Positions 8,056-15,848 of a stretch of DNA of 22,551 nt are shown in pieces. Numbering within the stretch: the stretch's first letter is position 1; the number at the start of each line of letters is the position of its first letter. The notes under the pieces are model-generated. The model was given only the letters and a program-made list of their open reading frames with translations. It was not told where the DNA came from and searched no databases. Position numbers and translations under genes: made by a program. Origin of the DNA: CAYJDR01 sp964368965 (GTDB taxonomy: Bacteria; Chrysiogenota; Deferribacteres; Deferribacterales; Mucispirillaceae); contig CAYJDR010000035.1 of assembly GCA_964368965.1 (NCBI GenBank), forward strand, positions 1 through 22,551. The letters run 5' to 3'.

Positions 8056-8559
8056 ATGAAAAAAATATTAATTTTCGCTGGTTTAATTGTGTTCGCAATG
8101 GCTGCAGCATCTTTCGCAGTTGATAACACAAAGCCAGAAACACACAACTCACTATGGACTATGAAACATGGTGATGCAGCAAACGCAAACATTGAAGATT
8201 GCTTAACTTGTCATGAAGAGCGCCTTGAATGTATTGCTTGTCATGAAGATGTTAAACCTCGCAACCATACTTTAACATGGACAAATAAAGTACATGGTAT
8301 GGAAAGCAGATTAAACAGGATGGATTGCTCAACTTGCCACCAACAAGATTTTTGTGTTGAGTGTCATGAAACAGCAGTACCACTAAGCCACTCTAGAGCA
8401 GGCTTCGCTGATGGCGTTGGTTCTACAGCTAGCTGGCACTGTCAAACTGGTTGCTACCTAACAACAGGTGCGCCATGGCAATCAGCAGCTCAGAAAAACT
8501 GTATAACTTGCCACCAAACTAGACCAATGCTAGATAGTGGTGGAGTACACGTTCCTTAG
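8056..8559 (+). CDS. Periplasmic pentaheme c-type cytochrome
   Basis: A 167-residue exported electron carrier. The signal peptide (MKKILIFAGLIVFAMAAASFA) is followed by five CXXCH heme sites at C49, C59, C91, C100 and C149. Many extra His residues could be distal ligands. A sixth site looks degenerate: C129 and C133 are spaced CX3C and followed by Tyr instead of His. Ribosome binding site GGGATAGGAG lies just upstream. The gene is in an operon with the outer-membrane barrel and ends before a strong terminator. The spacing of paired heme sites (CSTCHQQDFCVECH) resembles small multiheme cytochromes of metal-respiring bacteria. The partner and terminal acceptor are unknown. Confidence 0.88.
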   Translation: MKKILIFAGLIVFAMAAASFAVDNTKPETHNSLWTMKHGDAANANIEDCLTCHEERLECIACHEDVKPRNHTLTWTNKVHGMESRLNRMDCSTCHQQDFCVECHETAVPLSHSRAGFADGVGSTASWHCQTGCYLTTGAPWQSAAQKNCITCHQTRPMLDSGGVHVP

Positions 8560-8590
8560 AAACTTGTTACACTACTGTAACTTCATATAA

Positions 8591-8618
8591 AAGCCGCTCC
8601 TTTTGGGGCGGTTTTTTT
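8591..8618 (+). terminator. Rho-independent terminator of the barrel-cytochrome operon
   Basis: Stem CCGCTCC (8594-8600) with GGGGCGG (8605-8611), including one G-T pair, has a TTTT loop and seven T (8612-8618). Flanking AAG/TTT can extend the stem. Confidence 0.88.
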
Positions 8619-8644
8619 GTGGGCGTTAGAGTCTGTGAGCAGAT

Positions 8645-8676
8645 GCAAAAAATGCGTGAGATAGCTCCCACGCATT
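8645..8676 (-). terminator. Rho-independent terminator of the endonuclease IV gene
   Basis: Inverted repeat AATGCGTG (8651-8658) and CACGCATT (8669-8676), with GAG/CTC inside the loop, is followed on the minus strand by a run of six T (8652-8647). It faces the terminator at 8591-8618. Confidence 0.75.
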
Positions 8677-8701
8677 GATGTATTGAATAAAGTATGAAAT
8701 G

Positions 8702-9535
8702 TTAGATAATATATTTGCTTTTTAGCAGTGCGATTTCTTCGCCGTATCCATCTAGTTCGTTAGGTGTTTCTAAGTAGAATGGTAAATGCTTTAAGCTTGG
8801 GTGGTTAATTACATTTACAATTGTGTCAAGCCCCAGTGTACCGTTGCCTATTTTTTCGTGCCTATCTTTGTTGCTTGCAAAGTCCATCATGCTATCATTT
8901 AAGTGGATAGCTTTTAGATATTTTAGCCCAATAGTTTTATCAAACTCTTCTATCACGCCGTCTAAATTGTTTTTGATATCATAACCAGCTGAGTATACGT
9001 GGCATGTATCAAGGCATACGCCTACTTTTTCTTTTAAGTTAGTATTGTTGATGAGTGTCGCAATTTCCTCAAACTTTGAGCCCACTTCGCTACCTTTGCC
9101 AGACATTAGCTCGTATAATACAGTTGTTTTCATCTCAGGGTATAATATTTCATTAATGCCGTAGATGATTTGTTCAAGTCCAACTTCGATGCCTTGCCCC
9201 GTATGGCTACCAGGGTGGAATGTATACAAGTTATTAGGTAGGTTATCTAACACGTTTAAGTCTTCTTTCATAACCCTTATCGCAAACTCGCGCAAACCTG
9301 CATCGTGTGAGCATAGGTTTAGTGTATATGGTGCATGTGCAAGTAGTTGGGCGAAGTTGTTTTCATCCATTATTGCAAGTAGTTTATCAGCATCAGCTTT
9401 GTCAAACGCTTTTGCTTTGCTACCACGTGGGTTACGTGAGAAAAATTGGAACGTATTTGCACCGATAGATAATGCTTGCTTACCCATAGCGTTGTAGCCT
9501 TTAGATGCAGATAAATGACAGCCTATATTTAACAT
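8702..9535 (-). CDS. nfo: Endonuclease IV (AP endonuclease)
   Basis: This cytoplasmic DNA-repair enzyme cuts 5' to abasic sites using three zinc ions. The 277-residue TIM barrel has the normal length. Metal-ligand motifs appear in the usual order: AHAPY, FHPGSH, YELMSGKGSEVG, CLDTCH, IHLNDS, DRHEKIG and LETP at the end. The start carries GCHLSASKGY, the usual family opening. AGGT lies 6 bases before the ATG. It lies downstream of the NapH-like gene on the same strand but has its own promoter (9566-9593) and terminator. Confidence 0.96.
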   Translation of the reverse strand: MLNIGCHLSASKGYNAMGKQALSIGANTFQFFSRNPRGSKAKAFDKADADKLLAIMDENNFAQLLAHAPYTLNLCSHDAGLREFAIRVMKEDLNVLDNLPNNLYTFHPGSHTGQGIEVGLEQIIYGINEILYPEMKTTVLYELMSGKGSEVGSKFEEIATLINNTNLKEKVGVCLDTCHVYSAGYDIKNNLDGVIEEFDKTIGLKYLKAIHLNDSMMDFASNKDRHEKIGNGTLGLDTIVNVINHPSLKHLPFYLETPNELDGYGEEIALLKSKYII

Positions 9536-9565
9536 AATTTACCTCGTTATTAGTAATTAAGTTAA

Positions 9566-9593
9566 ATTTTATCTGATTACTCAAGTATGTCAA
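9566..9593 (-). promoter_or_regulatory. Probable promoter of nfo
   Basis: On the minus strand, TTGACA (9593-9588), a 16-bp spacer and TAAAAT (9571-9566) sit about 30 bases before the nfo start. Confidence 0.5.
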
Positions 9594-9617
9594 CTGTTTT
9601 TAGCAATTATTACACAA

Positions 9618-10577
9618 TCAATGGCTGAGATAGTCTAAGCGTTGTAGCCATATCATATATTCTTCACTAGTTACGTTTGATGTTGTTAAGCCAAGTATTG
9701 AGGCTATGGCATAAATTCCTACATAAAATGAAACGGCGACGAGTGCATATATGTACGGTTTATTCGTTATTGAGCTACTTGTTAAACATTTGTCGTTAGC
9801 TTTTACATTAAGGCATTGTAAGCAAGTCATACAATCAGGCGAGTACACTGTGCTACGCTTATGTACAGGAATATCCATAGGGCATGCTTTTGAACAAGCT
9901 TTGCAGTTTATGCAGTGGTTATTATCACGTTTAATCTTAACAGGTGAAAAGAGCGAAACGACGCCAAGTAATGCACCATATGGGCATAAATATTTACAAA
10001 AGAAACCTTTGAACAAGAATGTCAGTAACACTAGTGCGCTAACAACTATCATCGTAGTTGTGCTAGGTTTTAGGAATAGGTCTAGCATTTTTGCATCGGC
10101 TACTTTGTTATATGGTGCGTTCATGAATGATTGTATTGAAGCTAAATCCATAGTGTAGAAAACTGTATAGATGAAAAAACCCAATAATATAAACTTTATA
10201 GCAGATAGTGGATAATGTATGAATGGGTGTATTTTAAGCTTCAAGCCAAAGCTAGATATTTTTTCAGATACGAAGCCAATAGGGCAAATGTATGCACAGA
10301 AGCTTTTTTTAAGCAATGTGCTCATTATAACAATAGCTAAAAAGATTGTAAGTCCAGCAGGGTGGATAGGGTCATATATGCCTGTGAGAATAAGCTGTTT
10401 AAATCCAAGCAATGCACTAATTGGTAGAAAAGCTTCAACACCGAACGGTTTCACAACTTCAGCATTGCCAGCTAGTAGTGACGTATAAAAGTAATAAAAC
10501 CTAAGCCCTATACCTATTGTATATAAGAAAAATAGTGTTTGTATAATATTTCTAGCATTTCTTTTGATGTATAACAT
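9618..10577 (-). CDS. NapH-like membrane iron-sulfur protein, stand-alone
   Basis: A 319-residue integral membrane protein with about six membrane segments. Two CXXXCP motifs sit at membrane borders (FCAYICPIG and FCKYLCPYG), the mark of the NapH/NosR group. They are followed by a ferredoxin-like part with CINCKACSKACP and a second, less regular set beginning CMTCLQC, where the last Cys comes nine residues later. It would pass electrons between the quinone pool and periplasmic or cytoplasmic carriers. GAGGGAG precedes the ATG. It is separate from the napH of the nap operon and shares little beyond the motifs. TTTACA repeats upstream (10642-10657) match those near the nitrite reductase, hinting at co-regulation. 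The partner is unknown. Confidence 0.82.
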   Translation of the reverse strand: MLYIKRNARNIIQTLFFLYTIGIGLRFYYFYTSLLAGNAEVVKPFGVEAFLPISALLGFKQLILTGIYDPIHPAGLTIFLAIVIMSTLLKKSFCAYICPIGFVSEKISSFGLKLKIHPFIHYPLSAIKFILLGFFIYTVFYTMDLASIQSFMNAPYNKVADAKMLDLFLKPSTTTMIVVSALVLLTFLFKGFFCKYLCPYGALLGVVSLFSPVKIKRDNNHCINCKACSKACPMDIPVHKRSTVYSPDCMTCLQCLNVKANDKCLTSSSITNKPYIYALVAVSFYVGIYAIASILGLTTSNVTSEEYMIWLQRLDYLSH

Positions 10578-10641
10578 ATGGCGCTCCCTCTTGTTGAGGT
10601 GCTATAATAAGATATTTTAAGTATTATTGAAAGGGAAAGAA

Positions 10642-10657
10642 TGTAAAACTTGTAAAG
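10642..10657 (-). promoter_or_regulatory. Candidate operator: paired TTTACA repeats upstream of the NapH-like gene
   Basis: The minus strand reads CTTTACAAGTTTTACA: two TTTACA units 9 bases apart. It differs by one base from the pair upstream of the nitrite reductase (15558-15573). It abuts the mgsA terminator. Confidence 0.4.
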
Positions 10658-10680
10658 AAAAAAAGGGCTTGTTTAAGCCC
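10657..10680 (-). terminator. Rho-independent terminator of mgsA
   Basis: Stem GGGCTT/AAGCCC (10665-10670 with 10675-10680) with a four-base loop is followed on the minus strand by seven T. It starts right after the mgsA stop codon. Confidence 0.85.
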
Positions 10681-11142
10681 TTAGTTGTTCAAGTTTCTAT
10701 GGAGATAAGCTGAGTAGTTTACGATAGTCGGCTTATATTTATCATCAAATAGTGGTGATGTGATAACAAAATCTGCAGTAGACCTTGTAGAAGCTATCAC
10801 GACGTTGTAAACGACACATAAGCGTTCAAGTGCTTTCACGTCAACGTCGTGTGGTTGTGGCGATAGCGGGTCAACAAAGAATATTAGTATATCAATTTTG
10901 CCTTCTGCAATTAGTGCACCCATTTGTTGGTCGCCACCTAGTGGGCCAGACTTTAGCTTGATGATTTCAGTCATTAATGTATGGTCGCCATCATTGTATA
11001 ATTCTTCAATAAGTCTGCCAGTAGTGCCAGTGCATATAAGCCTGTGTTTACAAAGCTTTGCTTCGTTATGCTTGACCCACTCAACTAAGTCCTTTTTGCG
11101 AGCGTCGTGAGCGACTAGTCCAATGTTTTTAATTTTTTTCAT
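10681..11142 (-). CDS. mgsA: Methylglyoxal synthase
   Basis: This cytoplasmic enzyme converts dihydroxyacetone phosphate to methylglyoxal and phosphate, a bypass of lower glycolysis used under phosphate limitation or carbon excess. The 153-residue protein shows LVAHD (residues 9-13), the phosphate-binding GTTG (39-42), GPLGGDQQ with catalytic Asp71, and PHDVDV with His98 and Asp101, all expected for the family. The ATG at 11142 is preferred over an in-frame ATG at 11166 because GGAG lies 8 bases before it and the extra eight residues are not needed by the fold. It is a single gene with a terminator directly after the stop. Confidence 0.95.
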   Translation of the reverse strand: MKKIKNIGLVAHDARKKDLVEWVKHNEAKLCKHRLICTGTTGRLIEELYNDGDHTLMTEIIKLKSGPLGGDQQMGALIAEGKIDILIFFVDPLSPQPHDVDVKALERLCVVYNVVIASTRSTADFVITSPLFDDKYKPTIVNYSAYLHRNLNN

Positions 11143-11261
11143 GTTTACTCCAATTCTATGACGCATAATAGCTTAAGTTGTTCACTAATTATTCAAGCGA
11201 ATGTAAAATTATTGTAAATCTAATGTATGTTTAATCTAACTATTTGTCAACTAGCAACTTA

Positions 11262-12287
11262 TTATAACCCACCATAGCTATGTAGCCCAGATAGTAGCAA
11301 GTTAACGCCTAGGAATGTAAATATTGTGACAGCGAACCCAATTAGCGCCAGTGTATTTGTGGCTGATTTATTGCTGCTATATATTCCGCGGTGTAAGTAG
11401 ATTGCATAAACAGCCCAAGTGATTAGTGCCCAGGTTTCTTTTGGGTCCCAGCTCCAATATCTGCCCCATGCTTGCTCTGCCCAAATAGCGCCGAAAACTA
11501 AGCCACCTAGTGTAAAGATGATAAACCCTATTATCGCTAGTTTATATGTATATGTATCAAAGGTGTTTATTGATTTTATAGAGCTTGATAATGCCGTGGC
11601 GATGCTTGCCCCGATAACTCTGAATAGAACAAGGCTTGCGATAAAGAACACTATAAATAATAATCCAACACTAATCGTTATCCCTGATGCGAATTTAAAT
11701 ATAGCTGATATAACAACTGAAACAGCCGTAGCTGTGGAAATGCTCGCAACGGTTGTCCATATCGTGAAATATTTGCCACGCGAGCCAGATGAACCAGCAA
11801 GATAGATGAATGCGCAAATTGCTGATAATGCGAAGCATACGTAAGCAATAAAGCTTAATATTACGTGTGCTAATAGCCAGTTGCTTTGCAATGCAGGCAC
11901 TAGTGGTTCGATTTTATCAGATGCGCCAATAACGCTTGCAAATAAAACAAATGTACCAGCAATTCCTGTAACTATTGCGCCAAGTATTTGTGTTTTAGTT
12001 TTATATTCATAAACAAGGTAGCACAGAGCTAACACAAGCGAGAAAAACTGTAGCGACTCATAAAGGTTAGTAACAGGTAGTGCAAACGTGAATACGCCAG
12101 CGTTCGCTTTATAGAACTCTACGGCACGCACTATAAACGATACAACATGCAAAAGCACACCGATAGTTACTGCGCCAGTTGCTAAATATTTATAATATTT
12201 TGTCTCGAAAAACATAGACACTACGTAAAACAGCATTGCTATTAAGTATAAGAATGCTGCAAATGTTGCTAGTGTTGTTGTAATCAT
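11262..12287 (-). CDS. ccsA: System II cytochrome c biogenesis protein CcsA (ResC)
   Basis: This membrane protein works with ResB/CcsB to export heme and join it to CXXCH sites of apocytochromes outside the cytoplasmic membrane. The 341 residues form about eight membrane segments. The heme-handling WWD motif is seen as WGRYWSWDPKETWALITW near residue 270-290. Conserved His residues flank it. The start codon overlaps the resB stop by four bases (ATGA, 12284-12287), so the two are coupled. It fits the many multiheme cytochromes encoded nearby, including sites with a Lys ligand (CXXCK) and CX4CH. Confidence 0.95.
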   Translation of the reverse strand: MITTTLATFAAFLYLIAMLFYVVSMFFETKYYKYLATGAVTIGVLLHVVSFIVRAVEFYKANAGVFTFALPVTNLYESLQFFSLVLALCYLVYEYKTKTQILGAIVTGIAGTFVLFASVIGASDKIEPLVPALQSNWLLAHVILSFIAYVCFALSAICAFIYLAGSSGSRGKYFTIWTTVASISTATAVSVVISAIFKFASGITISVGLLFIVFFIASLVLFRVIGASIATALSSSIKSINTFDTYTYKLAIIGFIIFTLGGLVFGAIWAEQAWGRYWSWDPKETWALITWAVYAIYLHRGIYSSNKSATNTLALIGFAVTIFTFLGVNLLLSGLHSYGGL

Positions 12288-13612
12288 TTATCGCCACCTT
12301 CAAAAAGTTTTATATCACTGTTAAGTAATGATATTTTACGTTGCTTAAATATATTGTATGAAATATTTGTGCCGTTGATACTTGCTGATAGCCTAAATAT
12401 GATTGCAGTATAGCTAAATAAGTAAACTATCAATAGCCCGATAGATATAATCAAGAAACCAACGTAAACAATAGGTGTGCCAACATCGTTTTTAACTGAT
12501 AGTGTGCTATATGTAACACCATATAATTTATTAAAAGTGATGTTGAGTGTGCCATCTAAAAAATTAATGCCTTCAGGTCTTTTGCTAATTATCCAGCCGC
12601 TATCAACGAGTATGTTGTTTTTATATATTTCTAAGAACACTGCAGGGTTATCAAGGTTATCTGAGTATGAATATACTTGTCCGTCTTTATCAACGGAGTA
12701 TGCAGATACGAAATCAGTAAACGTTCCAGAATAGCCGTTATCTAGATTAAATGGTTTATTGAAGTGGGTAATAATCCCGATGTTTGCACCGTTGCTAGCA
12801 ATCGCTGTTGCTCGCACTTGTGCATTGTTGTTTGGATACACTCCAAAGCTTGTTTGGTAGAACGATATGCCGTTGTATGTGAGCGGGTGATTTACATCTA
12901 TAACACGCTCTGCAACGCCTTTGCCATCTTTCACGACGCGAACTTCACTAATGTATGATTTCGCACGTGTTGAATTGTCGTAGTATAATACTCTGAACTC
13001 ATCAAGGTATAGCTCAAACCCAAGTGGTACAAGTGTGCCATCTTTTAGAACTGCAACATCGTCGAAGTCGCCCTCCATTATGTTCATAACGGCTTTATAG
13101 CCAAAAGCGTGTGAAATGAAGCCGCCAAGCAGTAATATGATTATGCCTAAGTGGAGTATGATAACACCAAAGCGACCGATAGCGTGTTTTGATGCTGTGT
13201 ATGTGCCATCATCTTGCTCGTTTATAGTAAACCCATCAGACTTAATGCTATCAATTATGTCTGTAGGTGAGATATCTAGTTCAAGTTTGTTGTTTAATTT
13301 GTTGCTGTTGTATGTATATCCTTTTTTTGCAAATGGAATGAGTTTTAAGGTACATAGTATAAGATTTATCGCAAATAGGAATAATAAGAACACAAATAGT
13401 GGCGATGAATAAACATTTAATAACCCAAGGTTATCAAGTGAAAAGTGGATACTTTCAGCAGTGCTAGAGCTGTTTAGTATGCGTGTGTAAGTGTCAATAA
13501 ACTGTTGCCTATCTTGCGGAATGAAACTTCCAATAATAACAAGTAGAATTATAGGGATAGTGATAATTAGTGTAAATTTAGTTGAGCTTAGGAACGATGT
13601 AATTTTATTCAT
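12284..13612 (-). CDS. resB: System II cytochrome c biogenesis protein ResB (Ccs1/CcsB)
   Basis: This is the partner of CcsA in the heme-ligation complex. The 442-residue protein has an N-terminal membrane segment followed by the family motif GSFIPQ, a second and third membrane segment, a large extracytoplasmic domain (about residues 165-380, with NHPLTYNGISFYQTSFG, typical of ResB), and a last membrane segment near 385-410. No Shine-Dalgarno is close to the ATG; GGAG lies about 18 bases away. A minus-strand TTGACA (13646-13641) next to the nitrite-reductase terminator may be its -35 element. It is co-transcribed with ccsA. Confidence 0.93.
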   Translation of the reverse strand: MNKITSFLSSTKFTLIITIPIILLVIIGSFIPQDRQQFIDTYTRILNSSSTAESIHFSLDNLGLLNVYSSPLFVFLLFLFAINLILCTLKLIPFAKKGYTYNSNKLNNKLELDISPTDIIDSIKSDGFTINEQDDGTYTASKHAIGRFGVIILHLGIIILLLGGFISHAFGYKAVMNIMEGDFDDVAVLKDGTLVPLGFELYLDEFRVLYYDNSTRAKSYISEVRVVKDGKGVAERVIDVNHPLTYNGISFYQTSFGVYPNNNAQVRATAIASNGANIGIITHFNKPFNLDNGYSGTFTDFVSAYSVDKDGQVYSYSDNLDNPAVFLEIYKNNILVDSGWIISKRPEGINFLDGTLNITFNKLYGVTYSTLSVKNDVGTPIVYVGFLIISIGLLIVYLFSYTAIIFRLSASINGTNISYNIFKQRKISLLNSDIKLFEGGDK

Positions 13613-13647
13613 AGTATATTGATATATATTTCTCCATTGATGTCAAT

Positions 13648-13676
13648 AAAAAAATAGTGGAGGTTTTACCCTCCAC
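13648..13676 (-). terminator. Rho-independent terminator of the octaheme nitrite reductase gene
   Basis: Stem GTGGAGG (13657-13663) with CCTCCAC (13670-13676) and a six-base loop is followed on the minus strand by TA and seven T (13654-13648). Confidence 0.85.
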
Positions 13677-13692
13677 CATTAATTTAGAGTTA

Positions 13693-15474
13693 TTACTTTT
13701 TCGCAGTCATTTTTTTGATTGCAGCGTCAACTAATTTGTAGCCAGCCATAGACTCGTCGATAGACTTAGTTAATGACTCTCTAGCAAGTTCTGGGTTGTG
13801 GAAACCGTCAGAGTTTTCTGCAGTCCAGTATTCCCAAAGTATGTCAGCTTTAGTGTGGTGTAATCTAGCTGCATCTAGTGTAGCTTTAGAAACGCCCATA
13901 CGTTCGCCAACTTGGATAATGTCGATTAGTTCAACTAACCAGAATTCAGCTTTTCTCATACGACCTTTAGTGTAGCTTTTGATAGAGTCGATAGAGTAGA
14001 TAGCCATTTCTTCTGTCCAGTTTGTAGAAAGCTTGATGTACTCAGCAGAGTATTTAGTTTTATCCCAGTTTTCATCAGCGTCTTCACCGTGGCAGTTAGA
14101 AGTTAAGCAAGTAGCTTTAAGTTCAAACCTTGGAGAAGTTGCAAAGTGAGAAGTGTACTCTAGCTCATCATCGTCCATAACAGGTGCATAGTGACAGTTT
14201 GCGCAAGTTACGCCAGCCATAGCATGTTTAGATTCATAATGTGTTTCAAACTCAGGGTGTTGGCCTTTCCATAAAGCAGCACCAGAGAAAGCATTTTTGT
14301 AATCTTGGAAGTTGATTTGCTCATAGTAGTGCTCATAAAGATGTAATGCATCTTTCAATGGGAAGTGGTTAGCTAAGCGGCTAGCCATAGTGAATTTACC
14401 ATTGCCATCAGCTGCAACGCCAGGGTTACAGTTGTACTCAACGTGACATTGTGCACATTGTAAGCTAGTGTAGCGTGGGTCGTTTTTGTCTAAGATACCG
14501 ATTTTACGTACGAAGCCTCTTTCGCCAAGTTCAACAACTTCCATCTTAACTTTATTAGGGTCAGATTGGTATAGGTTGTCTTTTTGTGCTGGGTTAGTCA
14601 TAGCGTCGATTAATGCATCACGAACGATACGTGGCTCAGCAGAGTGAGGGTCGTGGCAGAAGAAACAGTTTAAGCTGTGGTTCATAGCTTGTGCCATTTC
14701 AACTGATGAAGAAGTTCTAGACCATTTTGGCTCAGTTTCGCCAGCTGGTGCTGGGTCGCCCATGTAAGACCAATCTAAGATGTGGTCCATAGTTTTACAG
14801 TTCATACAAACTGGGTTGTTTGCAGTAGCTGTTTGGCGCATGAACGCTTTTTGGTTAGATGTTTCAGGCTCTACATTATAAAGGATATCCCATACTGGAC
14901 CAGTTTGGAAAATGTAGTTCCAACCGTTGATAGGTTGAAATCTGCCACCGAATGCACGGTCAACGATGAATTGGTCAAGCATCATAACTGAGTGACTTCT
15001 TGTAACAGCGTGCTCTTTTGTGAAGCCATGAGGTGCCATAACTTTATCCCATGCTGGGTTTGGTGAACGGCCACCTGCGTTTGACTTGTCATTACGCGCT
15101 GGTCTGTGTAAGTCAAGTGTCATGAATGTTTCATACTGGTTAGTGTGACATGTGCCACAAGCTTCCCAATCCATTCTAGTAGTTGGTCTGTTAGAGATGT
15201 TAGCATCTTCAACGTGTCCAGCTGGAATTTCATGACAAGCAACACAGTTAACATTCTCGTGCATACTTCCACTATGCATTTCTGAGATTGTAGTGTGACA
15301 CTCATAACAAGTTTCAACATCAACTGCGTTAGGCAGCTTTTTCTTAGCCATTTTGATAGCTTCTTTGTTAGATGTAGCCGTGCCAGGCATAGCGCTAGCA
15401 TCAGTAGCTACAAATAATGAAACTGCCATAACAGCAAACAAAGCAATGAATACTGAATTGATAGTTTTGTTCAT
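13693..15474 (-). CDS. Octaheme cytochrome c nitrite reductase (ammonia-forming, TvNiR-like)
   Basis: A periplasmic 593-residue enzyme predicted to reduce nitrite to ammonium with six electrons. The Sec signal peptide ends at ASA (residue 28). Eight heme sites are visible: C56, C77, C106 (CXXCH); C223 CMNCK, the Lys-ligated catalytic heme; C270, C340, C424 (CXXCH); and C456, with CX4CH spacing. Catalytic landmarks are Tyr347 in CHVEYNC and His406 in KGQHPE. Tyr347 is followed two residues later by Cys349, the arrangement that forms the Tyr-Cys crosslink in the Thioalkalivibrio octaheme enzyme. Pentaheme NrfA lacks the three extra N-terminal hemes, so a plain nrfA label would be imprecise. GGAGGAG precedes the ATG. 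Confidence 0.9.
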   Translation of the reverse strand: MNKTINSVFIALFAVMAVSLFVATDASAMPGTATSNKEAIKMAKKKLPNAVDVETCYECHTTISEMHSGSMHENVNCVACHEIPAGHVEDANISNRPTTRMDWEACGTCHTNQYETFMTLDLHRPARNDKSNAGGRSPNPAWDKVMAPHGFTKEHAVTRSHSVMMLDQFIVDRAFGGRFQPINGWNYIFQTGPVWDILYNVEPETSNQKAFMRQTATANNPVCMNCKTMDHILDWSYMGDPAPAGETEPKWSRTSSSVEMAQAMNHSLNCFFCHDPHSAEPRIVRDALIDAMTNPAQKDNLYQSDPNKVKMEVVELGERGFVRKIGILDKNDPRYTSLQCAQCHVEYNCNPGVAADGNGKFTMASRLANHFPLKDALHLYEHYYEQINFQDYKNAFSGAALWKGQHPEFETHYESKHAMAGVTCANCHYAPVMDDDELEYTSHFATSPRFELKATCLTSNCHGEDADENWDKTKYSAEYIKLSTNWTEEMAIYSIDSIKSYTKGRMRKAEFWLVELIDIIQVGERMGVSKATLDAARLHHTKADILWEYWTAENSDGFHNPELARESLTKSIDESMAGYKLVDAAIKKMTAKK

Positions 15475-15529
15475 ATAGTTCTCCTCCTATAAATATTTTC
15501 GTAACTCCAATTACGAACTATCAGGGTTT

Positions 15530-15573
15530 ATTATATAGGTAATTAAAGTAAATGTGGTGTAAAAGTTGTAAAG
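15530..15573 (-). promoter_or_regulatory. Probable regulated promoter of the nitrite reductase gene
   Basis: On the minus strand, the paired repeat CTTTACAACTTTTACA (15573-15558) lies 22 bases before a consensus -10 TATAAT (15535-15530). The -35 position is non-consensus, which suggests activator dependence. Confidence 0.45.
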
Positions 15574-15765
15574 ATAGTTATATTTATAAATACATATTTT
15601 TCAAGCTGTTTAAATAAGCCTTGTTATAGCATGATTAGAGCTTACTAATTCTTTACATACGTTCAAAAAGAATTATAAAATAAAGTTTTTTTGAGCCATA
15701 TATTGATAGATGCTTGCAAAGAATGTAAAGAAAAACGTGTAGAAATATAACAATATTCGGTGATA

Positions 15766-15800
15766 CTTTTACAACATCTTTACATTTTTGTTGTTATACT
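15766..15800 (+). promoter_or_regulatory. Probable activator-dependent promoter of the nap operon
   Basis: Two direct repeats, CTTTTACA (15766-15773) and CTTTACA (15778-15784), with TTTACA units 11-12 bases apart, end 10 bases before a -10 TATACT (15795-15800). This geometry, with repeats replacing the -35 element, is the one used by OmpR/PhoB-type response regulators; the actual regulator is unknown. Confidence 0.45.
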
Positions 15801-15848
15801 GATAGTAGAAAACTCGTGTTTGAGTAAATGATATTGGGAGGCAGATTT

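Larger units (their letters stand above)
15475..15848. promoter_or_regulatory. Divergent control region of nitrite reductase and nap operon with CTTTACA repeats
   Basis: This 374-base gap separates two divergent respiratory units and has no gene. It holds six copies of CTTTACA or CTTTTACA: 15558-15565, 15567-15573 and 15724-15730 on the minus strand, and 15651-15657, 15766-15773 and 15778-15784 on the plus strand. A 7-mer of this kind is expected far less than once here. I saw no clear FNR-type TTGAT-N4-ATCAA palindrome. Confidence 0.55.

Noticed and set aside
13693..15474. Labelling this gene as ordinary pentaheme NrfA
   Set aside because: Eight heme sites, three of them before the CXXCK site, and the Tyr-x-Cys pair fit the octaheme type.
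15475..15848. FNR/Crp-type palindrome in the nap control region
   Set aside because: Stretches such as TTGATAGATG have only one half-site; no convincing TTGAT-N4-ATCAA was found.
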